64,000 nt of DNA from Xanthomarina sp035306705 (GTDB lineage Bacteria; Bacteroidota; Bacteroidia; Flavobacteriales; Flavobacteriaceae): NCBI RefSeq assembly GCF_035306705.1, contig NZ_DATGNO010000080.1, positions 30,337 through 94,336 on the forward strand, in the 5' to 3' direction. Made by a program: the position numbers and the translations under genes. The notes beneath the pieces were generated by a model, which saw only the letters and a program-made list of their open reading frames with translations, did not search any database and was not told where the DNA came from. Shown one piece after another: positions 25,344 through 34,341 of the stretch (positions within the stretch are counted from its first letter, which is position 1; each line of letters starts with the position of its first letter).

Positions 25344-26519
25344 ATGGATTTTAAAAACTCAAAAATATCAAACGATTTAAATTCCCTCAACGGTTACAAC
25401 GAAAAACGCATGTGGCAGTTAGCCGTTGAAATGACCAATGTTGGCGTATGGGAGTTTAACGCTATAAGCAACAAGGTGTATTTCTCTGAGGCCTCCAAAC
25501 GCATTATTGGTTTTGAAAACGACCCAACATTTGGCGACAACATAAACGCTTGGAACGATCGTGTACATCCAGAAGATAGAGACAAGTATTTTCAAGATTT
25601 CCAAGATCATATCCATGGTGTAAAAAACCTGTATGTTAATGAACACCGTATAAAATGCAAAGACGGCAGTTATAAGTGGATTTTGGATAAAGGAAAAATT
25701 ACTGAAAGAGATGCCAATGGCAATCCCATTCGGTTTATTGGAACCCATGTTGATATTAGCAAGCATGTTGAAAGTGAAATCAAATTAACCGACACGCTTA
25801 ATATTATAACCAAACAAAACAATCAGCTTAAAAACTTCGCACATATTGTTACACATAATTTAAAACAACATGCTGCCAATTTTGAAAGTCTCCTTATTTT
25901 TTATGAAGAAGCCACATCCAACCATGAGAAAGAGGAAATAATAACTTATTTAAATACCTTATCTGCGTCCTTAACAAAAACTATAGGAAATTTAACTGAG
26001 ATTGTGTCTGTTCAAAACAATCGAACAGCCCGAATAGAAAAACTATATCTGGCAAAAGAAGTCAACCATATCCTAAATGTACTAAACATGGTTATTTCAG
26101 AAAACAATGCTAAAATCACCAATCACATCAACCCTAATTTATATGTTTATTACAACCCATCTTACATTGAAAGCATCATTCAAAACCTATTGACCAATGC
26201 TATTAAATATAAGCATCCAGATAGGGATCCAGAAATTAAGATTGAAAGTGTTATTGATGATAAAAACATACAAATTAAAATATCCGACAATGGCCTAGGA
26301 ATCGATTTAGTGAAGTTTGGCGATTCAATATTTGGACTTTATAAAACCTTTCATAAAAACAAAGATGCGGAAGGAGTTGGTTTATATCTGATAAAAAATC
26401 AAATAGAAACTTATGGTGGGAAAATTGAGGTTGAAAGTGAAGTTAATGTGGGCACTTGTTTTACCATTAGCATTCCAAACGAAAAAAGAATAACGCCTAG
26501 TGAAGCTATTCCAAGTTAA
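25344..26519 (+). CDS. PAS-domain sensor histidine kinase
   Basis: A 391-residue soluble kinase without membrane segments. A PAS/PAC domain covers about 20-140 (WEFNAISNKVYFSEASKRIIGFE, then KDGSYKWILDKGK and RFIGTHVDISKHV). The phosphoacceptor helix contains FAHIVTHNLKQHAAN, a HisKA variant, near residue 170. The ATPase part has the N box NLLTNAIKYKHP, the D box DNGLGID and the G2 box GVGLYLIKNQIETYGG. A cytosolic stimulus (redox, light or ligand) is implied. No response regulator is adjacent, so it is an orphan. Confidence 0.9.
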   Translation: MDFKNSKISNDLNSLNGYNEKRMWQLAVEMTNVGVWEFNAISNKVYFSEASKRIIGFENDPTFGDNINAWNDRVHPEDRDKYFQDFQDHIHGVKNLYVNEHRIKCKDGSYKWILDKGKITERDANGNPIRFIGTHVDISKHVESEIKLTDTLNIITKQNNQLKNFAHIVTHNLKQHAANFESLLIFYEEATSNHEKEEIITYLNTLSASLTKTIGNLTEIVSVQNNRTARIEKLYLAKEVNHILNVLNMVISENNAKITNHINPNLYVYYNPSYIESIIQNLLTNAIKYKHPDRDPEIKIESVIDDKNIQIKISDNGLGIDLVKFGDSIFGLYKTFHKNKDAEGVGLYLIKNQIETYGGKIEVESEVNVGTCFTISIPNEKRITPSEAIPS

Positions 26520-26702
26520 GCCCTAAGCCACACGTGTACTTGAATTTTAAAATTTAGTTCTGTTTCTACTGGATTCTGAATTTTTATCGAAATTCTTCTA
26601 TCTAAAGCATCTAAGAAGTGAGAATTACAAAAATTATTAGAGATTTTCCGACCTAAAAAATTTAATTTGTTGTTAAAAGGTTTTCTATATCAGAGTAAAC
26701 GT

Positions 26703-26710
26703 TATTTTTG
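26703..26710 (+). promoter_or_regulatory. -7 box of the batA-type operon
   Basis: TATTTTTG, 17 bases before the ATG at 26728. The TTTG candidates upstream are further than the normal spacer. Confidence 0.45.
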
Positions 26711-26727
26711 TAAATAAACAAATAAGA

Positions 26728-28650
26728 ATGCAGTTTAAACATCCTGAACTTCTTTACGCTTTATTTGCGCTGCTTATCCCAATTCTTATTCACCTATTTC
26801 AACTTAGAAAGTTTAAAAAGCAGGCGTTTACCAATGTGGCGTTTCTTAAAAAAGTAACGGCCCAAAGCAGAAAAAGTTCTCAAATAAAAAAATGGCTCAT
26901 TTTATTTACAAGAATGTTGGTGTTTGCAGCTCTAATTTTTGCATTTGCCCAACCTTTCACTTCAAAAATAAATGCGCTAAACACCCAAAAAGAAACAGTA
27001 GTGTATATAGATAACTCCTTTAGCATGCAAGCCAAAGGCGAAGAAGGTGAATTACTTAAAAGAGCCGTCCAAGATCTCATTGAAAACCTAGAGGTAACAG
27101 AAAATTTCTCGGTTTTCACAAATAACTACACTTTTAAAAACACAACAATTACTGCTATTAAAAATGAATTGCTACAACTGGACTACGCTTCCAACCAACT
27201 TAACTACGACGCTGTTTTATTAAAAGGCAAAAACCTCTTTTCCACCAATTCAGGAAACCAACAACAGTTAATCCTGGTGTCGGATTTTCAAACCAAGGAA
27301 ACGGCATTCACACCCACATTAGATTCTTTAATAAGTCTCCATGCCGTTCAATTAAAACCTGTAAACTCCAACAACCTGTCTATTGACAGCTTATACATTT
27401 CTAACAAAACACCATTAAACATCGAGCTTACAGCACATGTTTCCAACCAAGGAAAACCGCTAAAAAACATTCCAATCTCTTTGTTCAATAATGAAAATCT
27501 AATAGCAAAAACAGCCATAGATATTGAACAAAATGCTACAGCTGTTTTTACTGTAAACAATGAAGAAAGCGTAAACGGAAGCATTGTTATTGACGATATC
27601 AACCTAGCTTTCGACAATACCTTGTTTTTTAGTATCAATAAAGCAACTAAAGCAAACGTACTTGCCATAAACGAAAGCGACGATACGTTTTTAAAACGAA
27701 TTTATTCGGAAAATGAATTTCAATATACTTCAGTCTCTTTAAATGAGCTCAATTATAGCGACATTGAAAACCAAAACCTCATTGTTTTAAACGAATTGGA
27801 AAGCATCCCAAATTCTTTAACAACCGCTCTAAAGGCTTTTACCGATAAAGGTGGTTTTCTAATGATCATTCCATCAGAAAAAAGTGATTTACAAACCTAT
27901 AACGACTTGTTGCTGCCATACAACATGCGTTTTACTGCATTAAATTCTTCAGAAAAGAGAATTACAACCATCCATTATTCACATCCACTTTATAAGGATG
28001 TTTTTAATAAAGAGGTTTCTAACTTCCAATATCCTAAAGTTCAAAGTTTTTACACACTAAACAGTTCCAATGGAAGTACGCCATTACAATTTGAAGATGG
28101 CAAAGCATTTTTAACAAAAAGTGACCAAGTTTATGCGTTTTCAGCTTCCTTAAAAACTGAAAATTCAAACTTTAAAAATTCGCCTTTAATAGTTCCTACG
28201 CTTTACAACGTTGGAAAACAGAGTTTAAAAACCTCGGAATTGTACTATGTTATCGGGGAAGAAAATAAATTTGACATTCCAATAAGTTTACAACAGGACG
28301 ATATTTTAATGATGACTTTAAATGATGAAAGTTTGATTCCGCAACAGCAATATTTCAATAATAAAGTCCAAATTACAACGAATGATGTTCCGGCTACAGC
28401 AGGAACTTATACGGTAAGCAATAAACTGGATTTTATAGAAAATATCAGTTATAATTATAAAAGAGACGAAAGTATGTTGCAATATCAAGATCTTTCGGGT
28501 ATAAAACACATCAACTTATCCCATTCCCTACCCGATTTATTAGGGAATTTAAAAAGTGACTCAAAAATTAACGAGCTATGGAAATGGTTTGTTATTTTTG
28601 CACTAGGCTTTCTAGCCATTGAACTGCTCATCTTAAAATACTTTAAATGA
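26728..28650 (+). CDS. BatA/vWA-domain membrane protein
   Basis: A 640-residue inner-membrane protein. The N-terminal BatA domain (MQFKHPELLYALFALLIPILIHLFQLRKF, then a second helix LILFTRMLVFAALIFAFAQPF) is followed by a von Willebrand A-like region starting TVVYIDNSFSMQAKGEEG with the MIDAS-type D-x-S-x-S partly kept (DNSFS). A long periplasmic part follows, and a final membrane helix lies at about 620-638. Related Bacteroidota proteins act with MoxR-type ATPases, none of which is nearby. The TGA overlaps the ATG of the next gene (ATGA), indicating coupling with the dihydroorotase-like gene. Confidence 0.88.
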   Translation: MQFKHPELLYALFALLIPILIHLFQLRKFKKQAFTNVAFLKKVTAQSRKSSQIKKWLILFTRMLVFAALIFAFAQPFTSKINALNTQKETVVYIDNSFSMQAKGEEGELLKRAVQDLIENLEVTENFSVFTNNYTFKNTTITAIKNELLQLDYASNQLNYDAVLLKGKNLFSTNSGNQQQLILVSDFQTKETAFTPTLDSLISLHAVQLKPVNSNNLSIDSLYISNKTPLNIELTAHVSNQGKPLKNIPISLFNNENLIAKTAIDIEQNATAVFTVNNEESVNGSIVIDDINLAFDNTLFFSINKATKANVLAINESDDTFLKRIYSENEFQYTSVSLNELNYSDIENQNLIVLNELESIPNSLTTALKAFTDKGGFLMIIPSEKSDLQTYNDLLLPYNMRFTALNSSEKRITTIHYSHPLYKDVFNKEVSNFQYPKVQSFYTLNSSNGSTPLQFEDGKAFLTKSDQVYAFSASLKTENSNFKNSPLIVPTLYNVGKQSLKTSELYYVIGEENKFDIPISLQQDDILMMTLNDESLIPQQQYFNNKVQITTNDVPATAGTYTVSNKLDFIENISYNYKRDESMLQYQDLSGIKHINLSHSLPDLLGNLKSDSKINELWKWFVIFALGFLAIELLILKYFK

Positions 28651-29900
28651 ACGCACTTTTAAAATCTGCCACAATTATCGACCCTAAAAGCGATTTCCAT
28701 AATCAAACGGTTGATATTTTAATTGAAAATGGTGTGATTACCGAAATTTCAAAAACACTAAAAAACCCTAAAAGCATTCAGGAAATAGATTTAAAAAATC
28801 TGCATGTATCCCAAGGCTGGTTTGATAGTAGCGTGAGTTTTGGAGAACCTGGTTACGAAGAACGTGAAACCATAGAAAATGGTTTAAAAACAGCGGCGCT
28901 TTCAGGTTTTACGTCTGTGGCATTAAACCCCAACACAAATCCAGTAATCGATTGCAATTCTGATGTGTCTTTTGTAAAAGCAAAAGCAGAAAAACATGCT
29001 GTTAACCTCTACCCTATTGGTGCTTTAACCAAAGAAAGCAAAGGAGTGGATTTGGCTGAATTATTCGATATGAAAAATGCGGGTGCCATAGCTTTTGGTG
29101 ACTATGAAAAACCTATAGAAAATCCGAATTTACTTAAAATAGCCTTGCAATATGCCAGTAATTTTGATGGCTTGGTACTTTCTTTTCCACAAGAAAATAA
29201 AATTTCAGGAAAAGGTGTTATGAACGAACAGTTTACCAGTACTTCTATAGGATTGAAAGGCAATCCAAATATGGCCGAAGAATTGCAAATTTCCAGAGAT
29301 TTGTTCTTATTGGAATACACGGAGGGAAAACTTCATATTCCAACCATTTCTACAGCAAAATCGGTGGAACTGATTCGCGAGGCAAAAAGGAAAAAATTGA
29401 ATGTAAGTTGTAGTGTGGCCATTCATAATCTAATTATAACAGACGAGAGTTTAACCACTTTTAATACCAACTTTAAAGTACTTCCGCCTTTGCGTACCAA
29501 AGAAGATATAAGTGCTTTAATAGATGGTTTAAAAGATGGCACGATAGATATGGTAACTAGCAATCATAACCCGATTGACATAGAGCATAAAAAAATTGAG
29601 TTCGATTTTGCCAAATACGGAACTCTTGGTTTAGAATCTGCTTTTGGTATTTTAAACTCCCATTTTAGTACAAAAAAAACCATCGATTATTTAACCAAAG
29701 GAAAAAACAGATTTGGAGTAACTTCTCAAGCTATTGCTATAGGAAACAAAGCCGATTTAAGTTTGTTTAATCCTAATGGGACACAAAAATTCACGAAAGA
29801 TGCTATTAAATCGACTTCAAAAAACGCCATCTTCCTTGGTTACGAAACCAAAGGCAAGGTATATGGTATTGTTGCTAATAATAAACTTATTTTAAATTAA
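28647..29900 (+). CDS. dihydroorotase-like protein without metal ligands
   Basis: A 417-residue amidohydrolase-fold protein homologous to type I dihydroorotase. The active site is gone: the metal-binding HxH after the first strand is DSSVSFGEPG (Ser62, Ser64), the usual HCED region is LSFPQE, the histidine before VST is missing in HIPTIST, and the DHAPH motif is SNHNPI. The PNTNP loop and overall length are kept. It is probably a pseudoenzyme, like the PyrC' that supports aspartate carbamoyltransferase in some bacteria; that role is inference. It is translationally coupled to the BatA gene. Confidence 0.9.
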   Translation: MNALLKSATIIDPKSDFHNQTVDILIENGVITEISKTLKNPKSIQEIDLKNLHVSQGWFDSSVSFGEPGYEERETIENGLKTAALSGFTSVALNPNTNPVIDCNSDVSFVKAKAEKHAVNLYPIGALTKESKGVDLAELFDMKNAGAIAFGDYEKPIENPNLLKIALQYASNFDGLVLSFPQENKISGKGVMNEQFTSTSIGLKGNPNMAEELQISRDLFLLEYTEGKLHIPTISTAKSVELIREAKRKKLNVSCSVAIHNLIITDESLTTFNTNFKVLPPLRTKEDISALIDGLKDGTIDMVTSNHNPIDIEHKKIEFDFAKYGTLGLESAFGILNSHFSTKKTIDYLTKGKNRFGVTSQAIAIGNKADLSLFNPNGTQKFTKDAIKSTSKNAIFLGYETKGKVYGIVANNKLILN

Positions 29901-29904
29901 ATTC

Positions 29905-30231
29905 ATGATAGATCAAACCGTTCAAGAAGGAAAGACCATGGCAATTATTAGTTATTTGACCTTTATTGGGTTAATAGTAGCTATTATAATGAATCTTGAG
30001 AAAAAGAATCCCTTTACCTTTTTTCATGTCCGACAGATGTTGGGATTAATCATTATGCTTCTTTTTTCAAATTTAGTTGAAGAATATGTCAACAGTTTGT
30101 TAGGGACTAGCTTTTGGATTATAACCTTTGTTTGTTGGCTTTTTGGAATATTTTATGCTTCAAAAGGACAAGCAAAACCAATTCCCGTTCTTGGAGAAAA
30201 ATTCCAGGAATGGTTCAAAAATATTAATTAA
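29905..30231 (+). CDS. DUF4870-like small membrane protein
   Basis: A 108-residue protein with three to four hydrophobic helices (TMAIISYLTFIGLIVAIIM, FFHVRQMLGLIIMLLFSNL, SFWIITFVCWLFGIFYASKG), matching the DUF4870/Tic20-like small membrane family. The FHVRQ motif between helices is typical. It sits 4 bases after the dihydroorotase-like gene and 14 before the esterase gene, so the four genes 26728-30887 probably form one operon. Function unknown. Confidence 0.85.
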   Translation: MIDQTVQEGKTMAIISYLTFIGLIVAIIMNLEKKNPFTFFHVRQMLGLIIMLLFSNLVEEYVNSLLGTSFWIITFVCWLFGIFYASKGQAKPIPVLGEKFQEWFKNIN

Positions 30232-30245
30232 AAAAACACAGTAAA

Positions 30246-30887
30246 TTGAGCTTAACATATATTACTAGACCATCTACCTTAAAAGAAAATGCGCCATTAT
30301 TAATAATGTGCCATGGCTATGGAAGTGATGAGAACGACTTATTTTCTTTTGCTTCAGAATTACCTGAGGAATTATTTATTATTTCACTTAAAGCACCATA
30401 TCCATTACAACCCTATGGAAATGCGTGGTTTGCCATTAATTTTGATGCAGATCAAAACAAATGGAGCGACGACGAGCAAGCCAAAACTTCAAGGGATTTA
30501 ATAGCCAAATTTATAGACGAAGCTTGTAGTAAATACCCAGTAAATAAGGATAATGTTACTATTTTAGGATTTAGTCAAGGTACTATTTTAAGTTATGCTG
30601 TGGCTTTAACTTATCCTGAAAAAGTAAACCAAGTTATTGCTTTAAGTGGCTATATTAATACGAAGATTATTCCTGAAAACCTTACCGGAAAAGACTATTC
30701 ACATTTAAGTTTTTATTGCTCGCACGGCAGTGTCGATCAGGTATTACCTGTTGAATGGGCTAGAGAAGCACCAAAATTCTTAAATGCTTTAAACATTGAG
30801 AACCAGTATTCCGAATTTCCTGTGGGTCACGGTGTTGCTCCACAGAATTTTTACGAGCTCAAAAAATGGTTAATCGATAGAATTTAG
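30246..30887 (+). CDS. carboxylesterase/phospholipase family alpha/beta hydrolase
   Basis: A 213-residue serine hydrolase similar to bacterial carboxylesterase/lysophospholipase (Abhydrolase_2). Catalytic residues are visible: Ser in GFSQGTILSYA, Asp in CSHGSVDQVLPVEWA and His in FPVGHGVAPQ; CHGYGSDENDLFSF carries the oxyanion part. The start is TTG 30246; no ATG lies before the oxyanion region. No signal peptide, so cytosolic. The substrate may be short-chain or lysophospholipid esters. It ends 4 bases from a convergent gene. Confidence 0.88.
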   Translation: MSLTYITRPSTLKENAPLLIMCHGYGSDENDLFSFASELPEELFIISLKAPYPLQPYGNAWFAINFDADQNKWSDDEQAKTSRDLIAKFIDEACSKYPVNKDNVTILGFSQGTILSYAVALTYPEKVNQVIALSGYINTKIIPENLTGKDYSHLSFYCSHGSVDQVLPVEWAREAPKFLNALNIENQYSEFPVGHGVAPQNFYELKKWLIDRI

Positions 30888-30891
30888 AGTT

Positions 30892-31395
30892 TTATTGCGT
30901 TGGATATAAAAACGAATCGATAAGTTTAAATTTTAACTGCTCGTCTTCGGTTATTTCATAATGAATCAATAATTCTCCCCAATATTTCCCATCAGAAAAG
31001 TTGGCAATGATCCATTTATGATTTAAAATTCTAATGGAATTAATAAGCATTTTTGCGCCGGTCATGGATGCATAAGGAATTAGCACGTGTTCTTCACCTG
31101 GAAGTGCGTTCAACTCGTATATTTCATCTTTGATAAAAGGAATCAATTCAGAGACATTAAAACCTCGTGCTTCAAAATAAGACAGGGCAGCTTCTGTTTG
31201 GTCGAGTTTAAATTCAGATAAAGTTAAAATTCGATCTCGTAAAACAGAAATTGTGTCTTCATAAGCTTGCTTTTTCTCAAGGCTTCTTTCGTATTTCACA
31301 TCATACGCTTCTAGAATATTTTTAGAATTCACATATTGAAAAACAACGAGTAAAAGCGCAAAAACAAATAGGTACATTAAAATTTTATTCTTCAT
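30892..31395 (-). CDS. membrane-anchored protein, unknown function
   Basis: A 167-residue protein with an N-terminal anchor or uncleaved signal (MKNKILMYLFVFALLLVVFQYV), then a charged helix (about 25-80) and a mixed alpha/beta domain ending FKLIDSFLYPTQ. The family is seen next to metallo-hydrolases in flavobacteria but has no clear function. Its ATG overlaps the TAA of the upstream hydrolase gene by one base, so the two are translationally coupled. Confidence 0.78.
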   Translation of the reverse strand: MKNKILMYLFVFALLLVVFQYVNSKNILEAYDVKYERSLEKKQAYEDTISVLRDRILTLSEFKLDQTEAALSYFEARGFNVSELIPFIKDEIYELNALPGEEHVLIPYASMTGAKMLINSIRILNHKWIIANFSDGKYWGELLIHYEITEDEQLKFKLIDSFLYPTQ

Positions 31396-32156
31396 TAGAT
31401 AGTAATTTGTAGGTTATCATAAGCCAGAAAAATATTTTCTGGTAAGTTTTGTTGCACGTCGTCATGAAACCCCATTAAATGGCTAATATGGGTTAAATAA
31501 GCTCTTTTAGGGTTTACTTTTTCAATAAAATCTAAAGCTTCTTCCAAATTAAAATGCGTAGCGTGAGGCTGTTGCCTTAACGCATTGATCACTAACACGT
31601 CCAGGTTTTTTAGTTTTTCTATTTCTTTATCCTCAACCGTTTTCATGTCTGTTAAATAGGCAAATTTATCAAATCTGTAGCCAAAAACCTGAAGATTATA
31701 ATGCATCCCATCAATTGGAACCACATTTAGATTGGCTAAAGGGAATGCTTCATTCTTAACTTCGTTTATAAGAACACCAGGTGCTCCAGGATATTTGTCT
31801 TCGACAGCAAAAATATAATCAAATCTACGCGTCAATTCTCCTATAACCCGTTTATGAGCATACACAGGAATAGGACCTTGATTAAAAAAATAGGGTCTAA
31901 TATCATCTAAACCGGCTGTATGATCTGCATGTTCGTGAGTAAATAAAATGCCATCTATTTTGTTGCATCCTACCGTTAACATTTGTTGTCTAAAATCGGG
32001 GCCACAATCTATCACGTAAACAAAAGAATCCCATTCAATAAGAACTGAAACTCTTAAGCGTTTATCCTTAAAATTTGTACTTAAACAAACAGGATGAGTA
32101 CTTCCTATAACCGGAATTCCTTGCGATGTTCCCGTGCCTAAAAATGTCACTTTCAA
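31395..32156 (-). CDS. MBL-fold metallo-hydrolase, PhnP-like
   Basis: A 253-residue metallo-beta-lactamase fold enzyme. Metal ligands are visible in FTHEHADHTAGLDDIRPY, in DGMHYNLQVFGYRFDKFAYLTDMKT, and in the late YLTHISHLMGFHD. The start GTGTSQGIPVIG and the spacing fit the PhnP / phosphoribosyl 1,2-cyclic phosphodiesterase group. No phn genes are nearby, so the cyclic phosphate substrate is uncertain. Cytosolic. A TATTTTTG box lies 18 bases before the ATG. Confidence 0.88.
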   Translation of the reverse strand: MKVTFLGTGTSQGIPVIGSTHPVCLSTNFKDKRLRVSVLIEWDSFVYVIDCGPDFRQQMLTVGCNKIDGILFTHEHADHTAGLDDIRPYFFNQGPIPVYAHKRVIGELTRRFDYIFAVEDKYPGAPGVLINEVKNEAFPLANLNVVPIDGMHYNLQVFGYRFDKFAYLTDMKTVEDKEIEKLKNLDVLVINALRQQPHATHFNLEEALDFIEKVNPKRAYLTHISHLMGFHDDVQQNLPENIFLAYDNLQITI

Positions 32157-32173
32157 ACCTTTTAATTTTAAAA

Positions 32174-32181
32174 CAAAAATA
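32174..32181 (-). promoter_or_regulatory. -7 box of the MBL hydrolase gene
   Basis: TATTTTTG on the minus strand; predicted leader about 12 bases. It is back-to-back with the promoter of the next plus-strand gene. Confidence 0.5.
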
Positions 32182-32191
32182 AGGTTATTTT

Positions 32192-32221
32192 TTTGTTTAA
32201 CCTGCTAATTAATTACCTTTG
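32192..32221 (+). promoter_or_regulatory. promoter TTTG-N18-TACCTTTG
   Basis: TTTG (32192-32195) and TACCTTTG (32214-32221) with an 18-base spacer, a full Bacteroidota promoter. The start would be near 32227, 22 bases before the ATG at 32249. Confidence 0.75.
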
Positions 32222-32248
32222 TAGTTAAGATTTAATCCAAAATTTAGA

Positions 32249-33700
32249 ATGGAAATAACCCTAAAAGGAGATAAAGAGTTTGATGACATTCCTTCATTAA
32301 AAACAAAAGCCCTTCGTATAAATTTAAACGAGCATATTTACGGAACTTTTGCAGAAATTGGTGCAGGACAAGAAACGGTGAGACATTTTTTTAGGGCAGG
32401 TGGCGCTTCGGGAACCATAGCGAAAGCTATGTCGGCATACGACAAGGATTTTAGCGATGCTATTTACGGTGTAGAAAAGGATGGACGTTATGTAACTGAA
32501 GCTCGTTTACGTAAAATGCTAAACCACGAAATTGGCCTCATTGAAAAACGTTTGACAAGAGATAAACATCCAAATAAAATGTTCTTTTCTTTTGCCAACA
32601 CAGTAACCACCATAGATTTTGCAAAACAATACAAAGGTCATGGTTGGGTTGGTATTCGTTATCAAATAGATCCTGAGAAGGATTATAACGAGATTATTTT
32701 ACATCTTAGGTTTAAAGAAAACGATGCCAGATTACAACAAGAAACTTTAGGGATTTTAGGAACAAACTTGATTTATGGTGCTTATTATAAATATAAGCAA
32801 CCTAAAAATTTACTTCGTTACTTATATGACCATTTAGATAAAGACCAGATTGAAATTGACACCATAAACTTTTCAGGCCCCATTTTTGAAGATGTGGACA
32901 ACCGATTAATGAGTTTACAGTTGGTTAAAAACGGGATGACAGATGCCGTAATGTTTTCTCCTGATGGAAACAACGTTTTGCCAGCAAAAGTTTTATACAA
33001 AAAGAATATTTTAGCTTTACGTGGAAGTTTTAGGCCTGTAACCAAGGTAAATATGGACATGTTCCATAGGTCTTACGAAATGTTTATTAAAGAAAATAAA
33101 GTAGAGGAAGAAAGAACCCAAGTTGTTTTCGAAATTACGCTATCTAATTTACGTGCTGAGGGCGAAATTGATGAACAGGACTTTATGGATAGAGCCAAGT
33201 TGCTTTGCTCTTTAGGACAAACCGTTTTAATTTCTAATTTCCAGGAGTATTACAAATTGGTGGAATACTTCTCTCAATATACCAAGAGCAGAATGGGACT
33301 TGCTATGGGTGTTAACAATCTCGTGGATATTTTTGACGAAAAATATTACCGTCATTTAAGTGGTGGTATTTTAGAGGCTTTTGGAAAGTTATTCTTTAAA
33401 GATTTGAGAGTATACTTATATCCAATGCACAACGATGATGGCACAATTACCAATAGCGAAAACGTAAAAGTTCATCCTAGGATGAAAGAATTGTACAAAT
33501 TTTTTAAGTACAATGGTAAGTTGGTGGATATTACGGATTACGATGAAACCATTTTAACCGTATTCTCAAGAACTGTATTAAAAATGATTACGGATGGCGA
33601 AGAAGGTTGGGAAACTATGTTGCCAGAAGGTGTTTCGAAATTAATTAAAGAGAAAAGTCTGTTTGGTTGTGAAACTGAGGAAACTTTTAGAAATGAGTAA
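32249..33700 (+). CDS. conserved cytosolic protein, unknown function
   Basis: A 483-residue protein conserved in Bacteroidota. There is no signal peptide, beta-barrel pattern or membrane helix, so the label 'TonB-dependent receptor' that I recall being attached to such proteins does not fit. Conserved-looking blocks are NEHIYGTFAEIGAGQETVRHF, FRAGGASGTIAKAMSAYDK, MFFSFANTVTTIDF and GHGWVGIRYQ near the N-terminus, and EFFKDLRVYLYP-like text near the end. No known catalytic motif is evident. It has one of the best promoters in the window and stands alone, which suggests steady housekeeping expression. Confidence 0.8.
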   Translation: MEITLKGDKEFDDIPSLKTKALRINLNEHIYGTFAEIGAGQETVRHFFRAGGASGTIAKAMSAYDKDFSDAIYGVEKDGRYVTEARLRKMLNHEIGLIEKRLTRDKHPNKMFFSFANTVTTIDFAKQYKGHGWVGIRYQIDPEKDYNEIILHLRFKENDARLQQETLGILGTNLIYGAYYKYKQPKNLLRYLYDHLDKDQIEIDTINFSGPIFEDVDNRLMSLQLVKNGMTDAVMFSPDGNNVLPAKVLYKKNILALRGSFRPVTKVNMDMFHRSYEMFIKENKVEEERTQVVFEITLSNLRAEGEIDEQDFMDRAKLLCSLGQTVLISNFQEYYKLVEYFSQYTKSRMGLAMGVNNLVDIFDEKYYRHLSGGILEAFGKLFFKDLRVYLYPMHNDDGTITNSENVKVHPRMKELYKFFKYNGKLVDITDYDETILTVFSRTVLKMITDGEEGWETMLPEGVSKLIKEKSLFGCETEETFRNE

Positions 33701-33716
33701 ATTTCCAGATAGAAAG

Positions 33717-33842
33717 CGCTGTCTTAAAAGCAGGTTTTAGGTTGGTTCGATCACAGTTTAAAACAAGAAAACCTCAATATCCATTGAGGTTTTGACTACA
33801 ATGAATCTAACAAAATAAATTAATCCTACTTGTAAGACAGCG
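33717..33842. repeat. 126-bp imperfect palindrome with 18-bp inverted ends
   Basis: The left end (33717-33734) and the reversed right end (33825-33842) agree at 16 of 18 bases, and the outer 10 (CGCTGTCTTA / TAAGACAGCG) are perfect. The centre is a perfect hairpin. The element fills the gap between two convergent genes; no clear target duplication flanks it. It may be a MITE-like remnant or a long bidirectional terminator. Confidence 0.6.
33768..33793. terminator. bidirectional terminator
   Basis: AAAACCTCAAT (33768-33778) pairs perfectly with ATTGAGGTTTT (33783-33793) around a 4-base loop, between the genes ending at 33700 and 33848. Confidence 0.8.
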
Positions 33843-33847
33843 TATTA

Positions 33848-34300
33848 TTACTTTAATATTTGATCGGTATGTTCTTTGGTTTTCACTTTTGATATTACAT
33901 CCTCGATAATTCCTTTTTCATCAATTACAAATGTGGTTCTATGGATGCCTTCATATTCTTTTCCCATAAACTTTTTTGGTCCCCAAACCCCATAAGCTTC
34001 AATCACGCTTTTATCTTCATCCGCCAATAATGGATAAGGGAACTTGTATTTGTTTTTAAAATTGCTTTGTCTTTTCTCACTATCTGCACTCGCACCTAGA
34101 ATCTCATAACCTGCTTTTTGAAATCTAGAATAATTATCGCTTAAATTACAAGCTTCAGCTGTACAACCTGGCGTACTTGCTTTTGGATAAAAAAACAACA
34201 CCAATTTTTTTCCTTGAAAATCTTTTAAAGAAATGCTGTTTCCATCTTGGTCTTTTGCAGTAAAATCTGGTGCTTTATCTCCTGGTTTCAAATTTGTCAT
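33848..34300 (-). CDS. bcp: thiol peroxidase, bacterioferritin comigratory protein (BCP/PrxQ) type
   Basis: A 150-residue peroxiredoxin that reduces hydroperoxides in the cytosol. The peroxidatic cysteine lies in YPKASTPGCTAEACNL, with the resolving cysteine five residues on (atypical 2-Cys BCP pattern). LKPGDKAPDFTAKDQDG is the normal start. I use the ATG at 34300; a TTG seven codons upstream overlaps the promoter region of nth. It is divergent from nth with about 40 bases between starts. Confidence 0.94.
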   Translation of the reverse strand: MTNLKPGDKAPDFTAKDQDGNSISLKDFQGKKLVLFFYPKASTPGCTAEACNLSDNYSRFQKAGYEILGASADSEKRQSNFKNKYKFPYPLLADEDKSVIEAYGVWGPKKFMGKEYEGIHRTTFVIDEKGIIEDVISKVKTKEHTDQILK

Positions 34301-34302
34301 AG

Positions 34303-34310
34303 TATCTTTG
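34303..34310 (+). promoter_or_regulatory. nth -7 box
   Basis: TATCTTTG, 31 bases before the nth ATG, immediately next to the bcp start codon on the other strand. Confidence 0.5.
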
Positions 34311-34341
34311 TTTAAATTCAATTTTTGTAAAAATACAACTT

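Noticed and set aside
32249..33700. Label as TonB-dependent receptor
   Set aside because: No signal peptide, plug domain or barrel pattern; the text is that of a soluble protein. I report it as unknown.
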